From NCBI RefSeq assembly GCF_047228935.1, contig NZ_JBFEGG010000002.1, positions 310,001-374,000 of the forward strand: a stretch of DNA of 64,000 nucleotides. Reading direction: 5' to 3'. Within the stretch, counting starts at the first letter, position 1, and the number at the start of each line of letters is the position of its first letter. This DNA comes from Ornithinibacillus sp047228935. GTDB taxonomy: Bacteria > Bacillota > Bacilli > Bacillales > Amphibacillaceae. This document shows, in pieces, positions 25,019 through 34,399 of this stretch. The notes below the pieces were generated by a model, which was not told the origin of the DNA, searched no databases, and saw only the letters and a list, made by a program, of their open reading frames with translations. A program made the translations under genes and the position numbers.

Positions 25019-25900
25019 TCATTCGTAAACAGTCACTATTACTCCACCCATATTGTCACCTGAAATCACATATTCCTTATCTTTTGGTATATCAATGGTC
25101 ATGTTTTCAGAAAAAGGGTAATAAGAAACAGTATAGTTTTTACCTTCTACCTTAGCCGAAACGTTCTTATTCTCCTCCAAGTAATCTAAGTATTCTTCTA
25201 AAACGAAATTCTTTTTCTTCATAATCGCACTATGCGGCAACCCGACATAGCGGATATGCCATGGTTCATATTGAATTCCCGTTATATCCGATTTATCCTC
25301 TGGATAACGTAAAATGAACCCGAATTTCCAAGCGTTGTTTTCTATCCACTCGCCTTCAGGTGCTTTAGCCATCGTCGTTTGAGTGGTTCCTACATCAAGC
25401 GATAACCCCAAATTGTGTTCGCTATATCCGGCAGGCAACGCTGCATTAGATCCCATTTCTTGATAAAGTTCCTTTTGCTCATCAAAGCTCCGGTAGCCAC
25501 TAGTAATCCAGAAATTATCAACTCCATCTTTTTCTGCGGCAGCAATCATTTCCGAAAATTCAAGTGCTATATCCTCTGACAAATAAGTATCGTTATATAA
25601 TACTCCGTATCCCTTTACCAATTCATTGCGCTTAAAAAGATTGACGACATCTGATTTAACACCTTCCTTTCGAACAGGATATTCACTATTGACTAAAAGC
25701 AGATTTCCTTGATATATCTGTTCTTTTGTAATTTTTATTTTTTGGGTATTATCAGCGGTCCCACTATCCTCTACTTTAGCATTTTCATATTCTACTACTT
25801 CTACGTTTATATCTACTTTTGGTTCAAAAATAGAGCCGTAATTTATGAAAACAACACACCCGCACACTAGTAATACTATTAAAAATCCCCACTTCTTCAT
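25019..25900 (-). CDS. D-alanyl-D-alanine carboxypeptidase, VanY/M15B family
   Basis: This membrane-anchored or secreted zinc peptidase has about 293 residues. The first 25 form an uncleaved or type I signal segment (WGFLIVLLVCGCVVFINYG). Zinc-site motifs of the VanY family are visible: SEHNLGLSLDVG (SxHxxGxxxD) and EPWHIRYVG. It removes the terminal D-Ala from peptidoglycan stem peptides and so trims precursors at the cell surface. ATG 25900 follows GGAGGTAG. The C-terminal 60 residues carry extra beta strands. No vancomycin-resistance genes adjoin it, so this is probably a housekeeping enzyme. Confidence 0.88.
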   Translation of the reverse strand: MKKWGFLIVLLVCGCVVFINYGSIFEPKVDINVEVVEYENAKVEDSGTADNTQKIKITKEQIYQGNLLLVNSEYPVRKEGVKSDVVNLFKRNELVKGYGVLYNDTYLSEDIALEFSEMIAAAEKDGVDNFWITSGYRSFDEQKELYQEMGSNAALPAGYSEHNLGLSLDVGTTQTTMAKAPEGEWIENNAWKFGFILRYPEDKSDITGIQYEPWHIRYVGLPHSAIMKKKNFVLEEYLDYLEENKNVSAKVEGKNYTVSYYPFSENMTIDIPKDKEYVISGDNMGGVIVTVYE

Positions 25901-26011
25901 TTTTCGGCTACCTCCTAAATCTTCCATACTTAAAAGAATAGCCAAAACTTATTAAGAAAATAGTAGGATAAATCTTAAATTTTTCTTAAGTTCATGTATT
26001 ATCTTGCTTTT

Positions 26012-26677
26012 TCAAGCCTCTACCTTTATTTTATAAGGATAATTCGGAATAGTAATGAGCTTCGTATTATCTCCATTAATTGTCACGCAGATTTCTGAAA
26101 TAACTGGGGCTCTATTACCCATAAACCACTTTCGTTCTTTATTGACAACGATAAATAATCCATTTTCATCACCCAATGCTTTGAACTGTTCAAAATCTCG
26201 AAACACAGGAATATTAAGATCATTTAACAGCGTTTTGAATTCCTCTGGATTATCTACTGGAATACCAATTTCACTTATATTTAACAATGAAGTACCACTA
26301 AACTCTTCATCGACAAATTGATTAAGCCTTTCTCTTTCAATTAATTCCACAATATTCCCTGATGGATCCAAAAAGTAAATGGCTTTTGCGTCCCACGGAC
26401 TAGGAAAATGAATTATTTCTTCTCCATCCTCTGTTAATATTTCAGTCCTCTCCTCTAGCCAATTCTTTGCTTCCATCAATCTCTTGTTCGGGATATTAAA
26501 TGCAAAATGATAAAAAGAATCTTCATCACTATCCACAAATTCAAGTTTTGAATTACCAATCTTCAATGTAAATGATTGCTCATTTTCTATATACAATGGG
26601 ATGCTTAGTTTTTCAACGTAAAATCTTTTCATTTCTTCTAGTTTAGATGTTAATAATGATACTTCCTTTATTTCCAT
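26012..26677 (-). CDS. VOC-superfamily (glyoxalase-like) protein
   Basis: The 221-residue protein contains two beta-alpha-beta-beta-beta modules, the first from MEIKEVSLLTSKLEEMKRFY to IYFLDPSGNIVELIER (about residues 1-110) and the second, more divergent, after about residue 130. This is the VOC fold found in glyoxalases, dioxygenases and drug-binding proteins. The metal ligand at the end of module one is visible (Glu of VELIER); a complete metal set is not certain. ATG 26677 follows GGAGGG. Confidence 0.75.
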   Translation of the reverse strand: MEIKEVSLLTSKLEEMKRFYVEKLSIPLYIENEQSFTLKIGNSKLEFVDSDEDSFYHFAFNIPNKRLMEAKNWLEERTEILTEDGEEIIHFPSPWDAKAIYFLDPSGNIVELIERERLNQFVDEEFSGTSLLNISEIGIPVDNPEEFKTLLNDLNIPVFRDFEQFKALGDENGLFIVVNKERKWFMGNRAPVISEICVTINGDNTKLITIPNYPYKIKVEA

Positions 26678-26947
26678 ACGAAACCCTCCATTCACCCTAA
26701 TCGTTTTCTAAATTTTACCATGTAACAAAAAATTTCAAAAATACGAATTTCCTTTCTTTATCGATAAGTTTTTCTTATATAGTACAGACGTTCATAAAAT
26801 GATATACTCCGATACTATTAGGGGTTTTTAAAAGTTTTCATCCATGTGTTGATATCTTGGGTAGGCTATTGACATACTAAATAACGAACCAATTCACTTG
26901 ATTATTTCGGAGCGTTTATCATATAACCATTCCAACAAAACAAAAAA
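26678..26947. other. Intergenic region, no gene seen
   Basis: AT-rich DNA between the VOC gene and the htpG terminator. It includes the VOC promoter region. No reading frame with a ribosome binding site and no structured RNA were recognised. Confidence 0.4.
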
Positions 26948-26979
26948 ATAGTGCCAAACCCTATAGAGTTTAGCACTAT
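26948..26979 (-). terminator. Terminator after htpG
   Basis: On the minus strand TAGTGCTAAAC pairs with GTTTGGCACTA (one G-T pair) around a CTCTATAG-type loop and is followed by seven T residues. Confidence 0.85.
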
Positions 26980-27016
26980 ATTCATACTGTTATTACTAAT
27001 TACGATTTTTAACCAC

Positions 27017-28900
27017 TCAAGCTGTAACCATCACTTTACACATATTATTCGTAAACTCAACCGGATCTTCAACAGGTAGTCCCTCGATTAGCAATGCTTG
27101 GTTGAACAGAATATTGATGAATAAGTCTAATCTTTCTTTATCCTTCTCAAAAGCATCCTTCAATGTTTGGAAGACCTCATGATTTGGGTTAATCTCTAGT
27201 ACTTTATCCGCTTTTACGTGTTGATTACTATCTGGCATTGCGTTAATTACTTTTTCCATTTCAATCGAGATTTCCCCATCTGCCGTTAAACATACAGGAT
27301 GAGACTTTAAGCGCTTGGAAATACGAACTTCTTTTACTTTTCCAGCTAGCTTTTCTTTCATGTATTCGAAAAGCTCCTTGTTTTCATTCGTTTCTTCCTC
27401 AGTCGTCTTATCTTCTTCCGATTCAATGCCTAAGTCCTGACTAGAAACGGATTTAAATTCTTTTTCTTCATAGCTCATGAGCATGCGAATCGCGAATTCA
27501 TCAATTTCTTCAGTGAAGTAAAGAATTTCATAGCCTTTATCCGCTACAAGCTCGGTTTGCGGAAGCTTGTCTATACGGTCAATGGAGTCACCAGTTGCAT
27601 AGTAAATATACTTTTGATCCTCTGGCATTCTGGATACGTACTCTGCAAGTGTTACAAGCTTTTTCTCTTTAGAAGAGTAGAATAGCAATAGATCTTTTAA
27701 TGTATCTTTGTTTGCACCAAATTCGTTATAGACTCCGAACTTCAACTGGCGTCCAAATGCTTCGAAGAACTTCTCATACTTTTCTCGGTCATCTCGCTGC
27801 AGGCTTATTAGCTGTTGTTTAATTTTCTTATTAATATTTTTCGCAATAAGCTTCAATTGTCTGTCATGCTGGAGCATTTCTCGGGAAATGTTCAGCGATA
27901 AGTCCTCCGAGTCAACTAATCCTTTCACAAAGCTAAAGTGGTCTGGAATTAAGTCAGCACATTTTTCCATAATAAGCACACCATTGGAATATAACTCAAG
28001 TCCCTTTTGATAATCCTGTGAGTAGTAATCAAACGGACGATTTTCAGGGATGAATAAAATCGCATTATATCGGATACTTCCATCTACACTTAAATGAATG
28101 TGTTTTAACGGCTTATCAAAACCATATCGTTTCTCACGATAGAAGTTTTCATAGTCTTCATCGGTTAGCTCACTCTTATTCTTTTTCCAAATCGGAACCA
28201 TGCTGTTGATGGTTTCTTCCTCTTTGTAGTCTACATAATCGTCGCCGTCTTCTTCCTTCTTACTTTTCGTTACATCCATTTTGATTGGATAACGGATAAA
28301 ATCGGAATACTTTTTAATGATTTCTTTTAGTCGATATTCTTCTAAGTACTCATCATACTTCTCATCTTCTGTGTTTTCTTTTAGCTGCAACGTAATTTCG
28401 GTACCGACTGTATCTTTCGTTGTTGGTTCAATCGTGTAACCGTCCGTTCCTTTCGACTCCCATCTAAATGCTTCGTCACTGCCAAGTGCTTTACTTACCA
28501 CTGTTACGACATCAGCAACCATAAAGGCAGCATAGAAACCGACACCAAATTGCCCGATAATATCATGGCCATCTTTAATTTCATTTTCATTTTTAAAGCT
28601 TAAGGAGCCACTTTTTGCTATTGTACCAAGATTTTTCTCTAGTTCTTCTTGGGTCATCCCAATACCGGTATCGATAATTTTTAACGTTCTCGCTTCCTTA
28701 TCTGCTTCAATCTTTATATAATAATCACTTTGATTAAACGTTAAGTTCTCGTCTGTTAATGCCTTGTAGTAAATCTTATCAATTGCATCACTTGCATTTG
28801 AAATGAGCTCACGCAGGAATACCTCGCGCTGTGAATAAATGGAGTTGATCATTAATTCTAATAATCGTTTTGACTCCGCTTTAAATTTTCTTTTTCCCAT
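27017..28900 (-). CDS. htpG: Molecular chaperone HtpG (Hsp90)
   Basis: This cytosolic Hsp90 chaperone has about 627 residues. The N-terminal GHKL ATPase domain shows LRELISNASDAIDK, DTGIGMT and GQFGVGFYA. The middle domain carries the conserved SEDLSLNISREMLQ with the ATP-contacting Arg, and the C-terminal dimer domain is complete. ATG 28900 follows AAGGAGTG; an in-frame ATG at 28918 lies before the site. Monocistronic with a clear terminator. A CIRCE operator lies between the promoter and the start, implying HrcA control, which differs from the B. subtilis gene as I know it. Confidence 0.96.
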   Translation of the reverse strand: MGKRKFKAESKRLLELMINSIYSQREVFLRELISNASDAIDKIYYKALTDENLTFNQSDYYIKIEADKEARTLKIIDTGIGMTQEELEKNLGTIAKSGSLSFKNENEIKDGHDIIGQFGVGFYAAFMVADVVTVVSKALGSDEAFRWESKGTDGYTIEPTTKDTVGTEITLQLKENTEDEKYDEYLEEYRLKEIIKKYSDFIRYPIKMDVTKSKKEEDGDDYVDYKEEETINSMVPIWKKNKSELTDEDYENFYREKRYGFDKPLKHIHLSVDGSIRYNAILFIPENRPFDYYSQDYQKGLELYSNGVLIMEKCADLIPDHFSFVKGLVDSEDLSLNISREMLQHDRQLKLIAKNINKKIKQQLISLQRDDREKYEKFFEAFGRQLKFGVYNEFGANKDTLKDLLLFYSSKEKKLVTLAEYVSRMPEDQKYIYYATGDSIDRIDKLPQTELVADKGYEILYFTEEIDEFAIRMLMSYEEKEFKSVSSQDLGIESEEDKTTEEETNENKELFEYMKEKLAGKVKEVRISKRLKSHPVCLTADGEISIEMEKVINAMPDSNQHVKADKVLEINPNHEVFQTLKDAFEKDKERLDLFINILFNQALLIEGLPVEDPVEFTNNMCKVMVTA

Positions 28901-28928
28901 GCTTAACACTCCTTGCATTGATTAATTT

Positions 28929-28995
28929 CTAGCACTCTTTAGACGAGAGTGCTAACACTACCAAATAAATACCATATTTCATGAAAAGGTGTCAA
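28929..28995 (-). promoter_or_regulatory. CIRCE operator and promoter of htpG
   Basis: On the plus strand the operator reads CTAGCACTC (28929-28937), nine bases, GAGTGCTAA (28947-28955), matching the HrcA consensus TTAGCACTC-N9-GAGTGCTAA except for the first base. On the minus strand a TTGACA box (28990-28995) and a TATTTA box (28966-28971), 18 bp apart, lie just upstream, so the operator covers the transcription start region. Confidence 0.9.
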
Positions 28996-29062
28996 TTGGA
29001 AAGGGTGAATTTCGTATATTTCTATTTCGTTTAGGAAAATTTAAAGGCAGGAGGGATTCGTA

Positions 29063-29413
29063 ATGGAGCATCAATTTTTATCTGTTGAGGAGTTTAATCA
29101 GCTTATTCAACAGTGGAGCGGAAGACAAGTGAAGATTACGAAGCACGAAATGGATGACGTGGATCAAATTGTACTAAACCTGCAGAGTGTATCCTATGAT
29201 CGTAACACCCGAAGAATTGATGACTATGTACCAATGCATAGTCTACAGTTAAATGGAAGCGGGCAGATTGAAACGCTTGCAACAATGAGCAACCAACCAC
29301 TCCCTTCTCCTCAATATGAAATTCCACTTCAGGATAGTACAATGTATGAGTTTGACGGGGAGAAGTTTTTTATTACGACAGAGCGTGGGGTTTATAAGAT
29401 TGAATTAGTATAA
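29063..29413 (+). CDS. Conserved hypothetical protein, 116 residues
   Basis: I do not recognise a named family. The protein starts with a helix (VEEFNQLIQQW) and continues with several beta strands ending in KFFITTERGVYKIELV, so a small soluble alpha/beta protein is likely. ATG 29063 follows GGCAGGAGGGATTC, a strong site. It is divergent from htpG; the shared 160-bp region contains the CIRCE element, but this is much closer to htpG. A strong terminator follows. Confidence 0.65.
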   Translation: MEHQFLSVEEFNQLIQQWSGRQVKITKHEMDDVDQIVLNLQSVSYDRNTRRIDDYVPMHSLQLNGSGQIETLATMSNQPLPSPQYEIPLQDSTMYEFDGEKFFITTERGVYKIELV

Positions 29414-29423
29414 CGCTAATACC

Positions 29424-29465
29424 TCAATTAAATCATCTCACCAAATGTTGAGATGATTTAATTGA
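29424..29465. terminator. Bidirectional terminator
   Basis: A perfect 17-bp stem (29424-29440 with 29449-29465) with an 8-base loop separates the convergent hypothetical gene and the ABC permease gene. Confidence 0.85.
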
Positions 29466-29481
29466 ATTCTTCCAAAACCGA

Positions 29482-30174
29482 TTAAATTTCACCTATTATC
29501 TCAGCAAATTTAATAGAGAAGTAAATACTAATGGCTCCTAATATAGAGAGTATTACGATGACAAGATCCTGGTTCAAATTAAATATTGGCGAAAAATTAG
29601 GAAGCTGCATCACTAAGATGGCACAAATTACTGTTGGTATAACCGCTCTCTTCCAAATTGCAAGGTAGAAAAGCGGGATAAAACTAATCAAGGTTACAAG
29701 GAATGAGCGAGCAATCATGTCACCCACATAACCCCATATGTCGGAACTAGTTATCCCTACATGTAAAACAGAAAATATTTCATCGATAACCATTGTTGTC
29801 ACAACGGTTAACACAAAAGAGATAAGCGTAGCAAGGAAGATAAAGATGCCGATAAAAAGAACTTTTGATAGAAACAATTGCTTCCGACTGATTGGATAGC
29901 TGTAGGAAAGAGCTATTGTCTTATTCTTAAATTCATCAATAAATACTTGACTAATAAGAGATGCCCCTAATAGAACAAATCCTACTTGTACCGATAGTAT
30001 AAGGGTAAACAATGCATCAACACTCTGACCAAAATCAGCACTTACCATTTTAATAAAAAACACCGGTAAAAACATAAGAATTACCCAATAAATAACGAGT
30101 TCTCGAATAACGGATGCCTGTTTTAATTTTCTCCATTCCAGCTTCATTAAATTAGCCAACTCTTCCACCCCCAT
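29482..30174 (-). CDS. ABC transporter permease, ABC-2 type
   Basis: This 230-residue integral membrane protein has six hydrophobic segments and begins with a short amphipathic helix (MKLEWRKLKQASVIREL), typical of ABC-2 permeases of the BcrB/NatB/YcbO kind. Its start overlaps the ATPase gene by 23 bases, so the two are co-translated. Such exporters in bacilli remove peptide antibiotics or other amphiphiles. Gene order and protein lengths resemble B. subtilis ycbLMNO. Confidence 0.85.
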   Translation of the reverse strand: MGVEELANLMKLEWRKLKQASVIRELVIYWVILMFLPVFFIKMVSADFGQSVDALFTLILSVQVGFVLLGASLISQVFIDEFKNKTIALSYSYPISRKQLFLSKVLFIGIFIFLATLISFVLTVVTTMVIDEIFSVLHVGITSSDIWGYVGDMIARSFLVTLISFIPLFYLAIWKRAVIPTVICAILVMQLPNFSPIFNLNQDLVIVILSILGAISIYFSIKFAEIIGEI

Positions 30175-31075
30175 TAATTTGCTTATAGAAATAGTCTTCT
30201 AAAGAACTTACATGTTTTTGAATAGCTTCAATCTCAACATCGTGAAGAATAAGCATTTTAGAAATCTCACTTTGCGAATAGGTTAAATCATAAATTCGAA
30301 TTCGGTTCCCTTGGATCATTTTCATATTGGAAATTTCGAGCTCATGTTCCAGTAAATAAACAGCCCTATCTACATTAGTTGTAACGAGTTCGATATAATC
30401 TGTTTGTTGCTTTCGGATTTCTTCTAACGTAACTTCATTTAAAAGCTTTCCTCCGTGAATGACACCGATTCTGTCTACCACTTGTTCCATTTCTCCTAAA
30501 ATATGGCTGGAAAGAAGGAAGGTGATTCCATATTCTTTGTTAAGCATCAGAATTAAATCGCGGATATCTTTTATCCCAATTGGGTCAAGACCATTTGTTG
30601 GTTCATCTAAAATAATCAATTCCGGTTTTGTAATAATTGCTCTTGCAAGCCCAAGGCGTTGCTTCATTCCAAGTGAAAAGTCCTTAACAATATCGTCTTC
30701 TATCCCTTTCAAATGAACCATATCTAGAGCTTGTTGAATTCCTCTTTCATCATAGAAACCAAGGTATTCACAATGTAAGGTAAGGTTCTCTCTTGCTGTT
30801 AAATGCTCGAAAAAAATTGGGTATTCTATAATACTTCCTACTCTTTTTAATACATTTTTTGACTTCTCGGAAAAACTCTGGCCGAATAATACGATTTCTC
30901 CGTTCGTTGGTCTAGTTAAACCAGTTAACATTTTCATGATCGTGGTTTTCCCTGCCCCGTTCTGCCCTAGAAATCCGTATATTTCTCCTCTTTTAATATG
31001 AAGATTTATGTCTGAAATGATTTCCTTGTTTTTTACCTTTTTTGTCAAACCAATTGTTTGGACTACATAATCCAT
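30152..31075 (-). CDS. ABC transporter ATP-binding protein, BcrA/YcbN type
   Basis: The 307-residue ATPase has Walker A GQNGAGKTT near residue 38, signature FSLGMKQRLGLA, Walker B LIILDEPTNGLD and the H-loop SSHIL. The C-terminal about 90 residues are the extra domain seen in drug-export ATPases of the BcrA/NatA group. ATG 31075 follows GAGGGAGGC. It pairs with the permease downstream and probably exports a peptide antibiotic or toxic amphiphile sensed by the upstream two-component system; the substrate is inferred. Confidence 0.9.
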   Translation of the reverse strand: MDYVVQTIGLTKKVKNKEIISDINLHIKRGEIYGFLGQNGAGKTTIMKMLTGLTRPTNGEIVLFGQSFSEKSKNVLKRVGSIIEYPIFFEHLTARENLTLHCEYLGFYDERGIQQALDMVHLKGIEDDIVKDFSLGMKQRLGLARAIITKPELIILDEPTNGLDPIGIKDIRDLILMLNKEYGITFLLSSHILGEMEQVVDRIGVIHGGKLLNEVTLEEIRKQQTDYIELVTTNVDRAVYLLEHELEISNMKMIQGNRIRIYDLTYSQSEISKMLILHDVEIEAIQKHVSSLEDYFYKQINGGGRVG

Positions 31076-31161
31076 AATCGGTGCCTCCCTCAACGTTATC
31101 TTCTTCTATCATAACCACCGAATTTATCTTTTTTCTTTCTTATTCCTTACTTTTTTCTTAA

Positions 31162-31206
31162 GTTTTAAAAAAAGAGAGGTTGTTCCCCAAAGGAATCCTC
31201 TCTTTT
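31162..31206 (-). terminator. Terminator between the kinase and the ABC genes
   Basis: AAAGAGAGG (31171-31179) pairs with CCTCTCTTT (31197-31205); on the minus strand a T-run follows. It separates the two-component genes from the transporter genes and suggests a second promoter for the transporter. Confidence 0.8.
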
Positions 31207-31213
31207 GAAGGCA

Positions 31214-32149
31214 TTAGTATGTAATTCGTTTAAATACACAGGTAAACACTGTTTTTTCATATGGTTTACTCTCTAAATGGATGGAACCCTTCATTGCCTC
31301 TGTCAACCGCTTCGTAATACTTAGACCGAGACCACTCCCTTGAAATTCAGGATTTCTTGCATCATCTAACGTATATAACCTTTCAAATACGCGGTCTTGA
31401 TTGGCTTCGGAAATCCCCTTTCCTTTATCCCAAATGTCGATCGCAATATTATCTTCATCTTGGCGAAGAGTTAATCCTAATACCTTCCCATCGCTTCCAT
31501 ACCGAATAGCGTTCGAGATTAAATTATTCAAGATACGATGGAGTGCTTCTTCGTTTCCAAGGATGTAATACGGACGTTCGGGGATGGAGATTTCCACCTC
31601 CATCCCTTTTGATTGAAGCAAGTCATAAAATTCCAGCACATTTTTTCGGCAAAGTTCATTGATTTCGATCTTACTTAATGGAATCGAATATTCATCCGAG
31701 TCGATTTTAGCAAGATCGAAAAATTGATTTAATAACGAGATGACGCTTAACATTTTTTGATGTAACCGGGAAATAGTCTCTTCGCGCTCCCTCAGGGTCA
31801 TTTTTTCATCTAGCTGTAATTTCTCAACATACCCTAAAACAACGGTTAGGGGGGTTTTTAAATCATGGGACATGTTGGAGAGCATTTTCTTTAAATTTAG
31901 TTTTGTTCTTGCGTAATCTGCCATGACCTTTTGATTGTAATCTAACAGTCTATTAATTTGGACGAGAAAACGCTGCACTATTTGTTGATCGGTTTGAAGC
32001 AGTAATTTTTGGGATGTGCCATTTTCTACGATATGGGCTAAACTATGGTGTATTTCATCTAACTCTCTTTTTAGCTTCCTTCGAGAAAAAAATTGCCATC
32101 CATTCAAAATTAGTAAAGCGATTAATATAACAATCAATAATTGAATCAT
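31214..32149 (-). CDS. Sensor histidine kinase (YcbM-like)
   Basis: This 311-residue kinase has only one clear membrane helix at the N-terminus and no extracellular sensor domain. The dimerisation/phosphorylation motif is MSHDLKTPLTVVLGY (His at about residue 97), and the ATPase boxes are NNLISNAIRYGS, DIWDKGKGIS and QGSGLGLSI. Such short kinases often sense through their partner ABC transporter. It follows the response regulator gene by 2 bases. The length equals that of B. subtilis YcbM as I recall it. Confidence 0.9.
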   Translation of the reverse strand: MIQLLIVILIALLILNGWQFFSRRKLKRELDEIHHSLAHIVENGTSQKLLLQTDQQIVQRFLVQINRLLDYNQKVMADYARTKLNLKKMLSNMSHDLKTPLTVVLGYVEKLQLDEKMTLREREETISRLHQKMLSVISLLNQFFDLAKIDSDEYSIPLSKIEINELCRKNVLEFYDLLQSKGMEVEISIPERPYYILGNEEALHRILNNLISNAIRYGSDGKVLGLTLRQDEDNIAIDIWDKGKGISEANQDRVFERLYTLDDARNPEFQGSGLGLSITKRLTEAMKGSIHLESKPYEKTVFTCVFKRITY

Positions 32150-32151
32150 AA

Positions 32152-32847
32152 CTACTCCCCTAATTTATAACCGATTCCCCAAATCGTTTGAATATATTTT
32201 GGGTTAGACGGGTCCTCTTCAATTTTTTCGCGAAGTCGTCTTATATGTACGTTAATGACATTTTCATTTCCGTAATAGTCATCTTCCCAAATCAACTGGT
32301 AGATTTGCTCTTTGGTAAAGACTCTACTAGGATTAGCCATAAATAACTTTAACATATGAAATTCCTTGGATGTCAGCTTGATAAAGTTACCATTTATTTG
32401 CGCTGAAAATGTATTTAGGTCCAGCGTAAGATCTTTATGCTGAAGGGTATCGGAAACGGACGGATTATTTACTGTTTGATACTGTGTTGACCGACGAATG
32501 GCCGCACTTACCCGTGCCGTTAATTCAATCATGGAAAATGGTTTACTAATATAATCGTCTGCTCCAAAACCGAGTCCTAAGGCTTTATCAATGTCGCTTC
32601 CTTTGGCTGAAATGATTAAAACAGGAGTTAAGCTTTTTTCTCTTATCCGTTTTAAAAAATCCATCCCATTTAATTTAGGTAGCATTAAATCAAGCAAAAC
32701 TAAGTCAACTTCTTCCTTCTCAAAAACAGCTAAAGCTTCCTCCCCATCAAAAACAGATAATACTCGAAAGTTTTCCCGTTCCAATTGATTGGTTACCAAA
32801 CCATTAATTTCTCTGTCGTCCTCGACTAAGAGAATACTTTTTTGCAT
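32152..32847 (-). CDS. OmpR-family response regulator (YcbL-like)
   Basis: This regulator of about 231 residues has a receiver domain (EDD near residue 10, phosphoacceptor Asp in LVLLDLMLPKLNG, Lys in KPFS) and a C-terminal winged helix ending VQTIWGIGYKLGE-like (IQTIWGIGYKLG). I chose ATG 32847 behind GGAAGTGAG rather than the in-frame ATG at 32865. It is the first gene of the RR-HK-ABC module and probably controls the transporter genes downstream of the terminator. Confidence 0.9.
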   Translation of the reverse strand: MQKSILLVEDDREINGLVTNQLERENFRVLSVFDGEEALAVFEKEEVDLVLLDLMLPKLNGMDFLKRIREKSLTPVLIISAKGSDIDKALGLGFGADDYISKPFSMIELTARVSAAIRRSTQYQTVNNPSVSDTLQHKDLTLDLNTFSAQINGNFIKLTSKEFHMLKLFMANPSRVFTKEQIYQLIWEDDYYGNENVINVHIRRLREKIEEDPSNPKYIQTIWGIGYKLGE

Positions 32848-33118
32848 TTTCTCACTTCCATCCATTTGTTAGCTATTCTTACTAATCGGGTTGTAAATTC
32901 CGCCTTGAAAATTCCCTTTAAGAAACGAATTTTTTAGTCACATTTTTTCATTTCATGCATATAAATAAGATTGGAGTGTAATTGGAGTTAGTAATTCCTA
33001 GGAAGCGATTAACTGACTCATGAGAACTATAAATATTTCTCATTACACTGACTATTAAGATAAATACATTCTATCATTTTCTAATTCATCGAAACAAGTT
33101 AATCTCTAAACAAACAAA
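32848..33118. other. Intergenic region, no gene seen
   Basis: AT-rich leader DNA of the two-component operon. No RNA element or reading frame was recognised. Confidence 0.4.
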
Positions 33119-33148
33119 AGATCCCCAAGACTTTATTCATGAGGATCT
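33119..33148 (-). terminator. Terminator after yhbH
   Basis: On the minus strand AGATCCTCATG and TTGGGGATCT form an imperfect stem (outer AGATCC/GGATCT) followed by TTTTG. Confidence 0.65.
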
Positions 33149-33158
33149 CTTATATAAT

Positions 33159-34328
33159 TTAGGCCATGACAGTTTCTCTCTGAAAGAAGCTTTTCATTGC
33201 ATGATACACATCCCGTTTTTCTTTTAAAATAAAGTGGCGGAATTTCGGATCATCAATGGAATTATATGCCCGCATCAGTGTCGAGTGACGGTTATAAATA
33301 TTAACCTCTGCGTAACCAAACATATTGGATACATCCATAATTTCGTTTACGAGGCGAATACATTTTGGATTGTCGGAGGTAATATTTTCACCATCAGAAA
33401 AGTGAAAAGGATAAATATTATAGCTAGAAGGATTGTAGCGGTCTTCAATTAATTCGATTGCCTTTGCATAGGCGGAAGAACAAATCGTGCCACCACTTTC
33501 TCCTTTCGTGAAAAATTCTTCTTCGGAAACTTCCTTCGCTTCCGTGTGGTGAGCAATAAAGGCGATATCCACATGCTCGTATTTCGTATTAAGAAATCTG
33601 GTCATCCAGAAAAAGAAGCTTCTTGCCATATACTTTTCAAAAGACCCCATCGATGCACTAGTATCCATCATTGCGAGAACAACTGCTTTGGACTCCCGTT
33701 TCACTTCTTCATTCCACGTCTTAAAGCGTAAATCATCATTATAAATTGGGGTAATACCAGGGGTTCCTTCTCTGGCATTTCGTTTTAATGCGGTGAGAAT
33801 CGTTCGCTTTTTATCAATATTTCCCATTAAGCCCTTCTTCCGGACATCATTAAACTCAATTTTCTCTGTTACAATCTCGGCCTTATCCTTTTCTTGTAAA
33901 TTAGGTAATTCTAATTCTTTAAACAGGGCCTCTTCTAACTTTTCTAACGATACCTCAGCTTCATAGTAGTCATTCCCAGGCTCCTCGCCTGCTTTCTTTC
34001 CATCGCCAGGACCTTGCTTCTGTTGTCCTTTTGCATTTGGATCTCTTGCTACTACATCTCCAACTTTGCTATCTCCGTTCCCTTGCCCTACATGCTTAGA
34101 TTTGTTGTAATTGTACCTGATTTTATACTCGTCTAAAGAGCGAATTGGTATTTTGATGACATCTCGGCCATTGGACATCACGATGCTCTCTTCACTAATT
34201 AAATCGGGTAAATTATTTTTAATGGCTTCCTTTACTTTATCCATGTGACGTTGTTGATCTTGAAAGCCTTTGCGATGGAGGGACCAGTTTTCCTCAGAGA
34301 TGACAAAGTTATGTTTACCTTCCTGCAC
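33159..34328 (-). CDS. yhbH: Sporulation protein YhbH (DUF444)
   Basis: This 389-residue protein matches YhbH/YeaH (DUF444) in length and in its von Willebrand A-like C-terminal half with metal-site motif MMDTSASMGS. The N-terminal third contains the polar, Gly/Lys-rich linker typical of the family. The start is GTG 34328 behind AGGAGGGG. YhbH, PrkA and SpoVR form a conserved functional trio (YeaH, YeaG, YcgB in E. coli) linked to sporulation in bacilli. It lies downstream of prkA in the same direction, separated by hairpins at 34356-34399 and 34542-34584. Confidence 0.93.
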   Translation of the reverse strand: MQEGKHNFVISEENWSLHRKGFQDQQRHMDKVKEAIKNNLPDLISEESIVMSNGRDVIKIPIRSLDEYKIRYNYNKSKHVGQGNGDSKVGDVVARDPNAKGQQKQGPGDGKKAGEEPGNDYYEAEVSLEKLEEALFKELELPNLQEKDKAEIVTEKIEFNDVRKKGLMGNIDKKRTILTALKRNAREGTPGITPIYNDDLRFKTWNEEVKRESKAVVLAMMDTSASMGSFEKYMARSFFFWMTRFLNTKYEHVDIAFIAHHTEAKEVSEEEFFTKGESGGTICSSAYAKAIELIEDRYNPSSYNIYPFHFSDGENITSDNPKCIRLVNEIMDVSNMFGYAEVNIYNRHSTLMRAYNSIDDPKFRHFILKEKRDVYHAMKSFFQRETVMA

Positions 34329-34355
34329 AACATCCCCTCCTATTCTATTGATTAG

Positions 34356-34399
34356 AAAAACTCACATTCGATTGCCATTTATCGAATGTGCTAGTTTTT
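34356..34399. terminator. Inverted repeat between prkA and yhbH
   Basis: A stem of about 17 bp (34356-34372 with 34381-34399, one 2-base bulge) has A and T runs on both sides. It lies just upstream of the yhbH start, so it could mark a terminator or a regulatory hairpin. Confidence 0.55.
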
